A model generated the notes under the pieces. That model was not told the origin of the DNA. It was given only the letters and a program-made list of their open reading frames with translations, and did not search any database. The position numbers were made by a program, and so were the translations under genes. Shown one piece after another: positions 1 to 5,966 of a DNA stretch of 13,859 nt. Within the stretch, counting starts at the first letter, position 1, and every line of letters starts with the position of its first letter. Source of the DNA: Erythrobacter sp. CCH5-A1 (lineage in GTDB: Bacteria > Pseudomonadota > Alphaproteobacteria > Sphingomonadales > Sphingomonadaceae); NCBI RefSeq assembly GCF_001557115.1, contig NZ_LSKQ01000175.1:1-13859 (forward strand). Direction: 5' to 3'.

Positions 1-64
1 AGCTGACCTCGGAACGAATGAAGCCAATCCTTGAGCATTGCGTGTGGGGGCCCCCAGCCCATCA

Positions 65-388
65 TCAAAAGGAACCGTTCAATGGTATCTTGACAAGGCC
101 CGGATCATACAAATCGACTTTCATCAGCACCTTGATGCCATCGACATCCATGCTTGCAAAGTCTCGCTCGGGCGAATCCGGGGCGAAGGTGCAATGGCGC
201 AGAGCGGCCATCAACCGAGCCTGAACCATCATGCTTTGTGCCACGGTGTCGCCGCCGAATTCTGCAAGCAACCCGGAGGTCATGACGATGCGGGCCGTTC
301 GGTCACGGCCCTGGCGCGCGGCATCATTGAGCAGCGCAATGCGCTCGGTGCGTTGCCGCGCGCAAGTGAGGTCAGATGTGTCATGCAT
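65..388 (-). CDS. DUF3768-like protein, short C-terminus
   Basis: This 107-residue protein resembles the small DUF3768 family of alphaproteobacterial plasmids and integrative elements, whose function is unknown. The family-like parts are the N-terminal RIALLNDAAR (residues 16-25), RIVMTSGL (33-40), and the stretch RDFASMDVDG...MKVDLYD (75-95), matching the usual acidic D-F-x-x-F/M...W/M-K-x-D-x-Y-D core. Members usually continue after this core to a 'VLTIML'-type end. Here the frame stops after PLNGSF, so the last roughly 10-20 residues are missing or replaced, which may mark an old recombination or frameshift point near the left edge. The ATG at 386-388 is preceded by a strong AGGAGG eight bases upstream. 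It is the last gene of the leftward series, 59 bases after the GHKL ATPase gene. I am fairly sure of the family and unsure whether the protein still works. Confidence 0.68.
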   Translation of the reverse strand: MHDTSDLTCARQRTERIALLNDAARQGRDRTARIVMTSGLLAEFGGDTVAQSMMVQARLMAALRHCTFAPDSPERDFASMDVDGIKVLMKVDLYDPGLVKIPLNGSF

Positions 389-389
389 T

Positions 390-402
390 GGAGGTCTCCT
401 CC
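390..402 (-). promoter_or_regulatory. Hairpin covering the ribosome binding site of the DUF3768 gene
   Basis: On the coding (minus) strand the leader reads GGAGG, AGA, CCTCC, then A and the ATG. The two five-base arms are perfectly complementary with a three-base loop, and the 5' arm is the Shine-Dalgarno sequence itself. If it folds, the ribosome binding site is paired. The repeat is seen directly; a regulatory role is inference. Confidence 0.5.
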
Positions 403-447
403 TGATCCAAGAGACGACGAGCGGACAACCGGACGGCCTCGCGGGAC

Positions 448-2121
448 TCAGCCCGCAGGTTGAAAAGCGGAAAGCTGAACATCGATCGCGGTCCCGGCAG
501 CAACGGTAATGGCAACCTGCCGGTCCTTGGGAATGACCCAGAGGATGCCGGCAAGCGTGTCGCGGATACGCGCCGCAATGGCCTCGTCCTCGCCGAGCAG
601 CACCCGGGCCGCGAGCTCGCGCGCATCGCGCAAGAAGTGCTCGTGCTGGGTGTCCCAGGAGTCGGCCTCGCTGTCGTCGTTCGCGCAGAAACAGACGTTC
701 TCGATCAGATCGACCAGCGTTTCAGGAGTCAGCGCCGGACCCGGAACATAGGCAATGCGGATCTGGTCGATGCCGCTGTACCAGCCATCCTCGCCGACGA
801 CGAAGGCGACATCTGCCGAGATCCCTTCCTCGCGCTGCGTTTCGCTGGCGCGGTGGAAGACGCAGAACCTCAGCTCGATCGTCTCGGCACGAACATGGTC
901 ATCGAGCGGGGGGAAGCTGCCGTTTTCGGCGATGACGTGGTCGCGCTCTCCGGCTGCAATATAGAAGCGCACGTTGCCGAGCTGATGCAGCGCGTCATAC
1001 CAGCCATAGCCAGCGTATGCGGGATGGTTCTCGACGAGGTGCGGGCGCAAGGGGTGGTCGCGCAGCGCGCGCTCCAGTCCCTGGGCAATATCGGGCTCAA
1101 GATCCGCGACAAGGATCGTGTCCGCACCTGCTGCGATTTCCTCATACTCGACATTGACGTTGTCGCTCTCCGCAATGGCAGCATACCAGCGGGGCAGGCA
1201 GGGGTCGGCCTCCGGCAGGGCAACCCCAAGATCGCGCGCTTCCTTCCAGTTCTCGAAGGAAAGCCGGTGCTGGCCTCTGTGCGCCAGCGCGGCATAGATC
1301 GTGCGCCTGCAGGCCGCCTGAAGCGCCGCAAACGCGGCATTCTCGACGAATTCCTTGCGCGCCGGGAGCACAAGGGCAAGGCCCGGGGTGGCCCCGATAT
1401 CGAGCCGGGCATGGTAGGTCTTGCCGCCAAGGCTCTCCGAGACGCTGGCAAGCTTGCGGGTGAGCACCATGCCATGGAAGTTCGTGGTGGGGTCCTGGTG
1501 GTATTCGCGCCCCTCGAACACACCGATCTGGCTGCCGTTCCACTCGGCGATGTAGATCGCCTTGGCGAGAAAGTCCTCGCGCGGCACTTGCACGCCATTG
1601 AAGAACACCGGCAGCGGGTAGAACTTCGCGACCTCGCGCAGAATCCGCTCGGTCGTCTGCTCGCTCACCCCGGGCATCAGGAAGGTGATGGTCGTCCCAA
1701 CCGGGCGAGCCAGGGGCACCACGGCAATGTCCTGCGCACCGGTCCAGCCATCCGCTGGGACATGGACCGACCATCCGGTGTCGGCATCGGCATGACGCGT
1801 GCTGATCCGGGTATCCTTGCCCGCGAGGCTGAAGACACCCATGCCTGCCGGGTCTTCGGCCTCATGGATGTGCTGGCTCCAGCCCGAATCCCCCAGCGCA
1901 ATCATGGTCTGGGGATCGGCTACCCCGGACCCATCATCGACAAGGGTCAGGCGCGCTCCGTCCTGATCCGCGCAGCAGGCGATATCGATCCGGGAAGCGC
2001 CAGCGCGGCGACTGTTCTGGAGGAGCTCGCCGAGGATATCGCCGATGGTGCCGTTAAAGAGGCGTGTGACTTTGGTGATCGTCTTCGGGCTGACGCTGGG
2101 TCGGATGACTGTCGGGTTCAT
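448..2121 (-). CDS. GHKL (HSP90/MutL-type) ATPase domain protein
   Basis: The 557-residue protein has an N-terminal GHKL ATP-binding fold as in HSP90, MutL and MORC proteins. The N-box is GELLQNSRRAG (residues 31-41, with E32 as the likely catalytic acid and N36 for magnesium). The G1 box is DDGSGV (62-67), GDSGWS follows at 77-82, the G2 box is GMGVFSLA (93-100) and a late GTTITF (142-147) fits the last nucleotide-contact motif. The remaining roughly 400 residues match no family I can name; they show no membrane segment and no obvious nuclease motif, and end in a short tail. The ATG at 2119-2121 has AAGGA ten bases upstream. The next gene upstream (DUF7007-like) ends 102 bases before it, with a G-rich leader between. 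ATPase activity is a confident prediction. Its role, for instance clamp-like DNA or protein remodelling or defence, is unknown. Confidence 0.85.
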   Translation of the reverse strand: MNPTVIRPSVSPKTITKVTRLFNGTIGDILGELLQNSRRAGASRIDIACCADQDGARLTLVDDGSGVADPQTMIALGDSGWSQHIHEAEDPAGMGVFSLAGKDTRISTRHADADTGWSVHVPADGWTGAQDIAVVPLARPVGTTITFLMPGVSEQTTERILREVAKFYPLPVFFNGVQVPREDFLAKAIYIAEWNGSQIGVFEGREYHQDPTTNFHGMVLTRKLASVSESLGGKTYHARLDIGATPGLALVLPARKEFVENAAFAALQAACRRTIYAALAHRGQHRLSFENWKEARDLGVALPEADPCLPRWYAAIAESDNVNVEYEEIAAGADTILVADLEPDIAQGLERALRDHPLRPHLVENHPAYAGYGWYDALHQLGNVRFYIAAGERDHVIAENGSFPPLDDHVRAETIELRFCVFHRASETQREEGISADVAFVVGEDGWYSGIDQIRIAYVPGPALTPETLVDLIENVCFCANDDSEADSWDTQHEHFLRDARELAARVLLGEDEAIAARIRDTLAGILWVIPKDRQVAITVAAGTAIDVQLSAFQPAG

Positions 2122-2170
2122 GGCAAAGGGTCCTTCATCGCACTGGTTCGCCCTTCCCCTCCCCCTTCCC
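2122..2170 (-). promoter_or_regulatory. G-quadruplex-type tract and weak hairpin in the GHKL gene leader
   Basis: Between the DUF7007-like gene and the GHKL gene the minus strand carries four G-runs separated by one or two A (the plus strand at 2151-2170 is all C and T). This fits the canonical G3+N1-7 quadruplex pattern. Just downstream, GGCGAA and TTTGCC (plus-strand arms 2147-2152 and 2122-2127) can pair with one G-U, putting the AAGGA ribosome binding site in the loop and the start codon at the base. The G-runs are plain in the sequence; the hairpin is weak alone but matches the layout at three other genes here. Confidence 0.5.
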
Positions 2171-2223
2171 TTCAGAACGGCGGATTGACGCCTGGTCGGA
2201 GCCGGACGGCTTGGGCCTGCTCT

Positions 2224-2859
2224 TCAGCCCACTCGTTTCGGTCGCAGGGCATCGGGCATCGGGATGATCTCGTGCGCCGTATCGCGCAGCGCCGTGACCT
2301 CGCCGCGCGCGGCGTAGAGGTCCTTCGCGATCAGCGCGCAGACTTCTGCCTCGCCATAAGTTGGCCGGCCAAGGTGATCGACGCGCTCGACTTGCCGGGC
2401 AATCACGCCGACTTTGCCTTCCGGCACCCATTCGGCCCAATCGCCCCAGGCGCTGGTCACGCAGAATTCGCCGATCGCGGCGATGTAGGCCTTACGCGTC
2501 CGCAGGATCGCAGAGGAATTCTCCTCTACGGCCTCGCCGGTGAAGGCGCTGAAGCGGTCCGGGTGCCAACATTTGGCGGTATCGCGGGCAAGCTGCAGGA
2601 AGCCCGCGGAGCAGGAGCCCTGCCGTTCTAGCTCGCTGGTAAAGGCAAGGATCGGGAGCGCCCAATCGCAGTCTTCTTCGTAGGACCCGCCCTCGATCTG
2701 TAGCGCCGGCGGCATGGCGGCCTGTCTCTGATCGGACAGAATGATGCCGCCGTGGCTGGCGGTCATCACCGACCAAATGCCCGGGCCAAGCTGATCGGCC
2801 TGCTGGACGGCGCCCCAGATCGATGTCGATGGGCGCGGCGACGGAGCGAAGCTTGTCAT
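2224..2859 (-). CDS. DUF7007-like protein of unknown function
   Basis: The 211-residue soluble protein resembles a domain I know as DUF7007 from alphaproteobacterial plasmid and ICE genes; the name is from memory and tentative. Recognisable parts are WGAVQQADQLGPGIWSV (15-31) followed by TASHGGIILS (33-42), a Y-x-E-D-x-D-W block (60-66), KCWHPDRF (96-103), and SAWGDWAEWVPEGKVGVIAR (136-155). No catalytic residues, signal peptide or membrane segment stand out. The ATG at 2857-2859 was chosen because the conserved part begins at residue 14. Its binding site is only a purine run (GGAAGAAAGAGAG) lying inside a nine-base-pair hairpin that ends on the A of the start codon. A GTG at 2888-2890 with a much stronger G-rich upstream region opens a different frame that loses the conserved motifs. 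The gene follows the nuclease-like gene by 47 bases. Confidence 0.72.
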   Translation of the reverse strand: MTSFAPSPRPSTSIWGAVQQADQLGPGIWSVMTASHGGIILSDQRQAAMPPALQIEGGSYEEDCDWALPILAFTSELERQGSCSAGFLQLARDTAKCWHPDRFSAFTGEAVEENSSAILRTRKAYIAAIGEFCVTSAWGDWAEWVPEGKVGVIARQVERVDHLGRPTYGEAEVCALIAKDLYAARGEVTALRDTAHEIIPMPDALRPKRVG

Positions 2860-2905
2860 GAGCGAACTCTCTTTCTTCCGGTTCGCTCACATCCTCCCCC
2901 TCCCC
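2859..2905 (-). promoter_or_regulatory. G-run tract and start-codon hairpin before the DUF7007-like gene
   Basis: Reading the minus strand, the tract GGGGAGGGGGAGG (2893-2905) starts within three bases of the stop codon of the upstream gene. Three bases later comes TGAGCGAAC (2881-2889), a 13-base purine-rich loop, and GTTCGCTCA (2859-2867). The arms are perfectly complementary over nine bases. The only Shine-Dalgarno-like purines lie in the loop, and the last A of the 3' arm is the A of the ATG. Translational control is inferred from this geometry. Confidence 0.55.
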
Positions 2906-2906
2906 T

Positions 2907-4193
2907 TCACTCGAGAAGGCGGCGGGCTTGGCTGATAATTGCCTCAGGCGTCACGCTGCTGACGGCCATGGATACGACAGGCCCGGCCTGACCGAGACGC
3001 TCGCGCTCGATGCTGCGCAGCTCAAGATAGTCGGCATCATCCGACTGCAGGATCTGGAGCGCGAACTTGCATTCCACCCCGCTATGCTCATCGAGCAGCG
3101 CCACCAGGAAATCCGGCCTCGCCGACCCCGCAGCCAGCGTGATGTCAAAGAGGACCTTCTTGACCGCCATCCTGACACCGAGGCGGCGCAATTCATATTG
3201 GGCCTGTTGGAGCGCGCGCAGCACTTCGCGATCATGGTCGCGCTCGGCGGGCACAAACTGGTTTCCGCTGAAGACAGGCTGGGCATAGGCGCGCAGCGCC
3301 AGGTATCCTTCGCGCCGACTATGCTCGCCGACGACGGCCAGCACCAGAAAGGGTGGCTCGACCTCGGCCCGGATGATCCCAGTGTGCTGGATGCGATTGC
3401 GGATTTCGACAGTTCCGAGCCCCGTCACCACCTCGCTGGATGTGACCTCGCTCGCTTCGAGAAGCAGAAAGGCTTGCGGTGCAAACTCGGGCGGCCAGGT
3501 CTCGGCCGCAGCCCGCAACCGGGCATGGACCCGCCGTTTCTCGTAATCGATCGCGTTGGTGTAGAGATGATCCGACAGCCGGACGCCCGGCGCGATATCG
3601 AGGCCCTGAGCGGCGCGCTTGAGGTGGCGCATTTCTTCGCTGATCGAGCCTGCGCGCCTGCCGGTGGGCGGTAATTCGCGCAGAATGTTCGACCCTGCGC
3701 GCTCGAGCAACAACCAGAGCAGCTTGCCGAGGCGCGGGATAGCGACGCCGCGTGAGCGGTCGTCAGGCTCTATGTCCTCTGGCCTCTGTGCAAGCTTCTC
3801 CGGTGCCTTCTGGTGAGCACTGAACAGGCCTTTCGGAATGCCGATGGCATAGAGCGAGTCCTTCACGGTCTCGCGGATGCGCGGTGGCGCCTGCGGCAGA
3901 TGAAACGGGCATCCTGGCTCGTGGCCTGGCCGCGAAGTAAGACGCCGGAGGTAATACGTTTCCTGAAAACTGAGATAGGCCGCGCTCATCAGCGGCGGCG
4001 AATGTTCTGCCCCAAGGCAGTCGCAGGCGATCCACTTGTGGTTCTCTCGCGTGGTCGAGACCAGTGAAACCGAAGCGCGGTGGTCGGCCTCGCTGCCCCG
4101 GCCTGTATACCACCGCACCAGCGCAGCCTTCAGCTCGTCGCTGATGGCGACCCTGCCGGTCTTTCCTGTGGTGTCCTTACCTACCAGCCACAT
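2907..4193 (-). CDS. Cys/His-motif protein with PD-(D/E)XK-like C-terminus, DUF1173-like
   Basis: The 428-residue protein has an N-terminal cluster fit to bind zinc: IACDCLGAEH (residues 55-64, C57 and C59), then YYLRRL (80-85) and HEPGCPFH (91-98, with H91, C95 and H98). This recalls DUF1173 proteins of plasmids and ICEs, which share Cys residues near the N-terminus; the match is from memory and not certain. Near the C-terminus RPDFLVAL (359-366) followed by GVECKF (372-377) gives D361 and E374-x-K376, the spacing of a PD-(D/E)XK nuclease core, with a helix (REVLRALQQAQYELRRLG, 322-339) before it. No membrane segments are seen. The ATG at 4191-4193 has only a weak, distant AAGG, so the start is less certain; a GTG three codons in is possible. 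It heads a leftward cassette with the DUF7007-like and GHKL genes and is divergent from the gene at 4261. A nuclease role is inference. Confidence 0.75.
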   Translation of the reverse strand: MWLVGKDTTGKTGRVAISDELKAALVRWYTGRGSEADHRASVSLVSTTRENHKWIACDCLGAEHSPPLMSAAYLSFQETYYLRRLTSRPGHEPGCPFHLPQAPPRIRETVKDSLYAIGIPKGLFSAHQKAPEKLAQRPEDIEPDDRSRGVAIPRLGKLLWLLLERAGSNILRELPPTGRRAGSISEEMRHLKRAAQGLDIAPGVRLSDHLYTNAIDYEKRRVHARLRAAAETWPPEFAPQAFLLLEASEVTSSEVVTGLGTVEIRNRIQHTGIIRAEVEPPFLVLAVVGEHSRREGYLALRAYAQPVFSGNQFVPAERDHDREVLRALQQAQYELRRLGVRMAVKKVLFDITLAAGSARPDFLVALLDEHSGVECKFALQILQSDDADYLELRSIERERLGQAGPVVSMAVSSVTPEAIISQARRLLE

Positions 4194-4206
4194 GCATGAT
4201 GACGCC

Positions 4207-4235
4207 TTGACCCTGTCATTTGTTCACGGTATGTT
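4207..4235 (+). promoter_or_regulatory. Sigma70-like promoter for the rightward gene at 4261
   Basis: TTGACC at 4207-4212 and TATGTT at 4230-4235 are separated by 17 bases, close to the sigma70 consensus, and would start transcription about 20 bases before the ATG at 4261. It lies in the short divergent gap between this gene and the leftward nuclease-like gene. Confidence 0.55.
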
Positions 4236-4260
4236 CATAATCTGTAGGAGCCCACAAATA

Positions 4261-4758
4261 ATGAACAAGGTCTTTGATATCGGCAAGTTCGACCTCGATG
4301 TCACGCTGCGCGACGCGGCGCTTGATCCGAATTGCCGCCCAACCAAGCGCATGCTCGCCAATGCCTCGATCGGAGTGGAGCCGTTCGATGCCTATTACTC
4401 GGCGCGTGAGCTCTATGAGACCTTGCAGGGCGTCTTCCAGGGCCTGCCCAATGCCAAGGCTCGGCTGACGCAGATCTTGTCCTGCCATTGCGATGACTAC
4501 CAGCGCTGCCTCTACTATGCGCTGGCAGGGCGCGGGGTTGTCCAGATGCTCGACGATCTCGAATGGCTCTTCGAACTCCTCGGGCCACGGTGCCAGATGT
4601 CGGGGCACCTTTTGCGCTCGGGCCAGCACCCTGCGCCGATGGTCAACCCTTACGTCTCGTCAGAGCCTGATGGCCCGGTTCCTGCCCGCAATGCCGACTT
4701 TACCGAAGGCCCGTCGTGGTATCTTGATCCCGGCCTCGGAGGGATGATCGAGGAATAG
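4261..4758 (+). CDS. Hypothetical protein, only rightward gene in the window
   Basis: I do not recognise this 165-residue protein. The open frame extends further upstream, but the ATG at 4261 is preferred because TAGGAG ends ten bases before it (4245-4250) and a good promoter lies just upstream. It begins MNKVFDIGKFDLDVTLRDAA. Residues 36-100 look helical (FDAYYSARELYETLQGVFQG, then CHCDDYQRCLYYAL), and VQMLDDLEWLFELLG (around 106-120) could be an amphipathic helix. The C-terminal 45 residues are rich in Pro and Gly. There is a C-x-C pair but no clear metal site, no signal peptide and no membrane segment. It is divergent from the nuclease-like gene and converges on the toxin-antitoxin operon, stopping 23 bases from it. 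Good codon structure, binding site and promoter make the gene itself credible; its function is unknown. Confidence 0.75.
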   Translation: MNKVFDIGKFDLDVTLRDAALDPNCRPTKRMLANASIGVEPFDAYYSARELYETLQGVFQGLPNAKARLTQILSCHCDDYQRCLYYALAGRGVVQMLDDLEWLFELLGPRCQMSGHLLRSGQHPAPMVNPYVSSEPDGPVPARNADFTEGPSWYLDPGLGGMIEE

Positions 4759-4781
4759 ACATTCCGTTTACATCGCGGTGC

Positions 4782-5123
4782 TCAGGCATGCACGCCTGCG
4801 TCCACGGCATCAATATAAGTCAGCACGTCCTGCACGCGGTCGCAGCGCACAAGTTCCATCGCAGTCTGGCCGGAAAAACCGGAAAGCGCCTCAGAACGGT
4901 ACCAGGCATAGGCCATGATGACAGAGCCGAAACGCGGTTCGACCTTGCTAAGTACCTCTATCATCGAGCCGATGCGGCGCTGAATGTCATCTGATTCCAT
5001 GCGGCGGGGATCATCTTTGTCGAGACCGAGCGTGCGTGCGAGTTCATCGCCGGTTGTGCCCAGCTGTGCTATCAGTTTGCGTGGGTCACGCGCGCCATCT
5101 TCAGCATCGCGATGGGATTTCAT
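4782..5123 (-). CDS. Xre/MbcA/ParS-like antitoxin-type protein (DUF2384)
   Basis: The 113-residue protein fits the antitoxins of RES-type toxins. Residues 15-40 (KLIAQLGTTGDELARTLGL) resemble the remains of an Xre-like helix-turn-helix. Residues 50-113 resemble the toxin-binding domain: a helical IGSMIEVLSKVEPRFG (51-66), then AYAWYRSEALSGFSGQTAME (71-90) and VQDVLTYIDAVDAG (97-110), matching the family's 'AWF...P...L.G.tP.dll....A..V...L' pattern. Family members normally sit just before a RES toxin gene; none is visible here. Instead it follows yoeB by 14 bases, with GAGG nine bases before its ATG, so it is probably co-transcribed with yefM-yoeB. It may be an orphan antitoxin, an anti-toxin decoy, or a third component of this module. 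The family call is good; the role is inferred. Confidence 0.78.
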   Translation of the reverse strand: MKSHRDAEDGARDPRKLIAQLGTTGDELARTLGLDKDDPRRMESDDIQRRIGSMIEVLSKVEPRFGSVIMAYAWYRSEALSGFSGQTAMELVRCDRVQDVLTYIDAVDAGVHA

Positions 5124-5137
5124 GCAGGAGCCTCAAT

Positions 5138-5404
5138 TCAATAGTGAAACCGGCATTGGGCAATCTCTAGCTGTTGCTCGTTTCCTTTGCCAGTAACGCG
5201 ATAGACCAGACGGTCTTCTTTGGTGATCCGCCGCGACCACCAGCCTGCCAGGGAGCCTTTGAGAGGCTCAGGCTTTCCGGTTCCTTTGAAAGGCGTTCGC
5301 TGGCATTCCTTGATGAGATCGTTGAGCCGGGTGAGAACCTTGTCATCGGCTTGCTGCCAGTGAAGATAATCCTCCCAGGCATTGTCAGCAAAGACCAGCT
5401 TCAA
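5138..5404 (-). CDS. yoeB: YoeB-family mRNA interferase toxin
   Basis: The 88-residue protein is a clear YoeB (RelE superfamily) toxin, which cuts mRNA on the ribosome in step with translation. It shares WEDYLHWQ (residues 10-17), RTPFKGTGKPEPLKGSLAGW (36-55), WSRRITKEDRLVY (56-68) and the C-terminal CRFHY. The residues corresponding to the E. coli catalytic set are present: E46, R65 and the terminal H87-Y88. Length is near the E. coli protein, with about four extra residues before the last strand (TGKGNEQQLE). The start is a TTG (5402-5404) overlapping the TGA stop of the antitoxin gene in the sequence TTGA, as expected for a translationally coupled toxin made in lower amount. It is followed after 14 bases by the ParS-like gene. 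All active residues are intact, so it is probably functional. Confidence 0.93.
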   Translation of the reverse strand: MKLVFADNAWEDYLHWQQADDKVLTRLNDLIKECQRTPFKGTGKPEPLKGSLAGWWSRRITKEDRLVYRVTGKGNEQQLEIAQCRFHY

Positions 5405-5655
5405 GGCTCGATCAGCCCGCGCTCATTGCCGCCTTGACCATCCAGTTGCTCGATCGACTGCCTTAGGCGGTCGGAATTGGTGCGGTTCGAAAGGAGGTAC
5501 ATGGTCTCCTCAATAGCGTTCCAATCTTCGAGCGAGACCATCACGATCGACTCTGCTTTCTGGCGCGTGACCACGACATGTGTCCGGTCACTGACCACTT
5601 GATCCATAATGCCTTTCAGATTGGCGCGCGCTTCTGAGTAGGTGATAACATCCAT
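5401..5655 (-). CDS. yefM: YefM/Phd-family antitoxin
   Basis: The 84-residue antitoxin neutralises YoeB and represses its own operon. MDVITYSEARANLKGIMDQV (1-20) is the DNA-binding and dimer-forming N-terminus, close to E. coli YefM (YSEAR-x-N-L). VVVTRQKAESIVMVSLEDW (27-45) and IEETMYLLSNRTNSDRL (48-64) follow, and the acidic, flexible C-terminus (SIEQLDGQGGNERGLIEP) is the toxin-binding part. The frame is open for 42 more codons upstream, but the ATG at 5653-5655 is the family start and has GGAAGG upstream, so the longer form is rejected. The stop overlaps the yoeB start. A matching operator and promoter lie just upstream. Confidence 0.93.
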   Translation of the reverse strand: MDVITYSEARANLKGIMDQVVSDRTHVVVTRQKAESIVMVSLEDWNAIEETMYLLSNRTNSDRLRQSIEQLDGQGGNERGLIEP

Positions 5656-5676
5656 GGCTTCATCCTTCCCCGGAAC

Positions 5677-5703
5677 ATTGTACTGGTATTGGTACAATTG
5701 CAA
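5677..5703 (-). promoter_or_regulatory. Promoter and YefM-type operator of the toxin-antitoxin operon
   Basis: A perfect inverted repeat, ATTGTAC (5677-5683) and GTACAAT (5692-5698) with an eight-base spacer, lies 22 bases before the yefM start. It resembles the TGTAC-based operators of YefM/Phd repressors. On the minus strand it contains a -10-like TACAAT (5677-5682), with a -35-like TTGCAA (5698-5703) fifteen bases upstream, so binding would block the promoter. Repeat and spacing are seen; autorepression follows from family knowledge. Confidence 0.65.
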
Positions 5704-5749
5704 GCGTGAACAAGTGATGAAGGGAAAGAGCCCATGTGTTCGAGATAGC

Positions 5750-5950
5750 CTACAGGACAACAACCTGAAGCTCGTTCGCACCGGGAAGGCCCTCTTCTGC
5801 CGGCAGAACGCAGAAGGGCTGGAGCTTGCTGTCGGTCCTCACCACGGCATGGCTCTGCCCGGAATTTGCAGTCATCCGGATGGCGAGACGCTCGGCATTG
5901 GCGCGTCCGCACAGGATCGCCCTTCTGGGATCGAGGCTCTGAAGCAGCAT
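5750..5950 (-). CDS. Hypothetical 66-residue protein
   Basis: This small protein is not recognised. It starts at the ATG 5948-5950, preceded by GGGAGG with a six-base gap, one of the best ribosome binding sites in the region, and lies only 16 bases after the 207-residue gene, so it is probably the last gene of the parB/ardC-led series. The sequence begins MLLQSLDPRRAILCGRANAE, contains a basic middle and ends in ELQVVVL, with two Cys and no signal peptide or membrane segment. The open frame continues 17 codons upstream, but those codons have no ribosome binding site and run into the preceding gene. The strong binding site and tight spacing support a real gene; nothing tells its job. Confidence 0.6.
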   Translation of the reverse strand: MLLQSLDPRRAILCGRANAERLAIRMTANSGQSHAVVRTDSKLQPFCVLPAEEGLPGANELQVVVL

Positions 5951-5966
5951 GGTCACCTCCCGAGTG

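Noticed and set aside
460..2631. A 723-codon rightward open frame.
   Set aside because: It is antisense to the GHKL ATPase and DUF7007-like genes, which carry clear motifs; long antisense frames are common in GC-rich coding DNA.
2492..2890. A 132-codon leftward frame starting at GTG 2888-2890 with a very strong G-rich upstream site.
   Set aside because: It runs out of frame over the DUF7007-like gene and reads as Arg-rich low-quality protein; the upstream G-tract is better explained as part of the leader.
5401..5781. A longer 126-residue form of the YefM antitoxin.
   Set aside because: The extra 42 codons run through the operator and promoter and do not match the family, whereas the ATG at 5655 does and has a good binding site.
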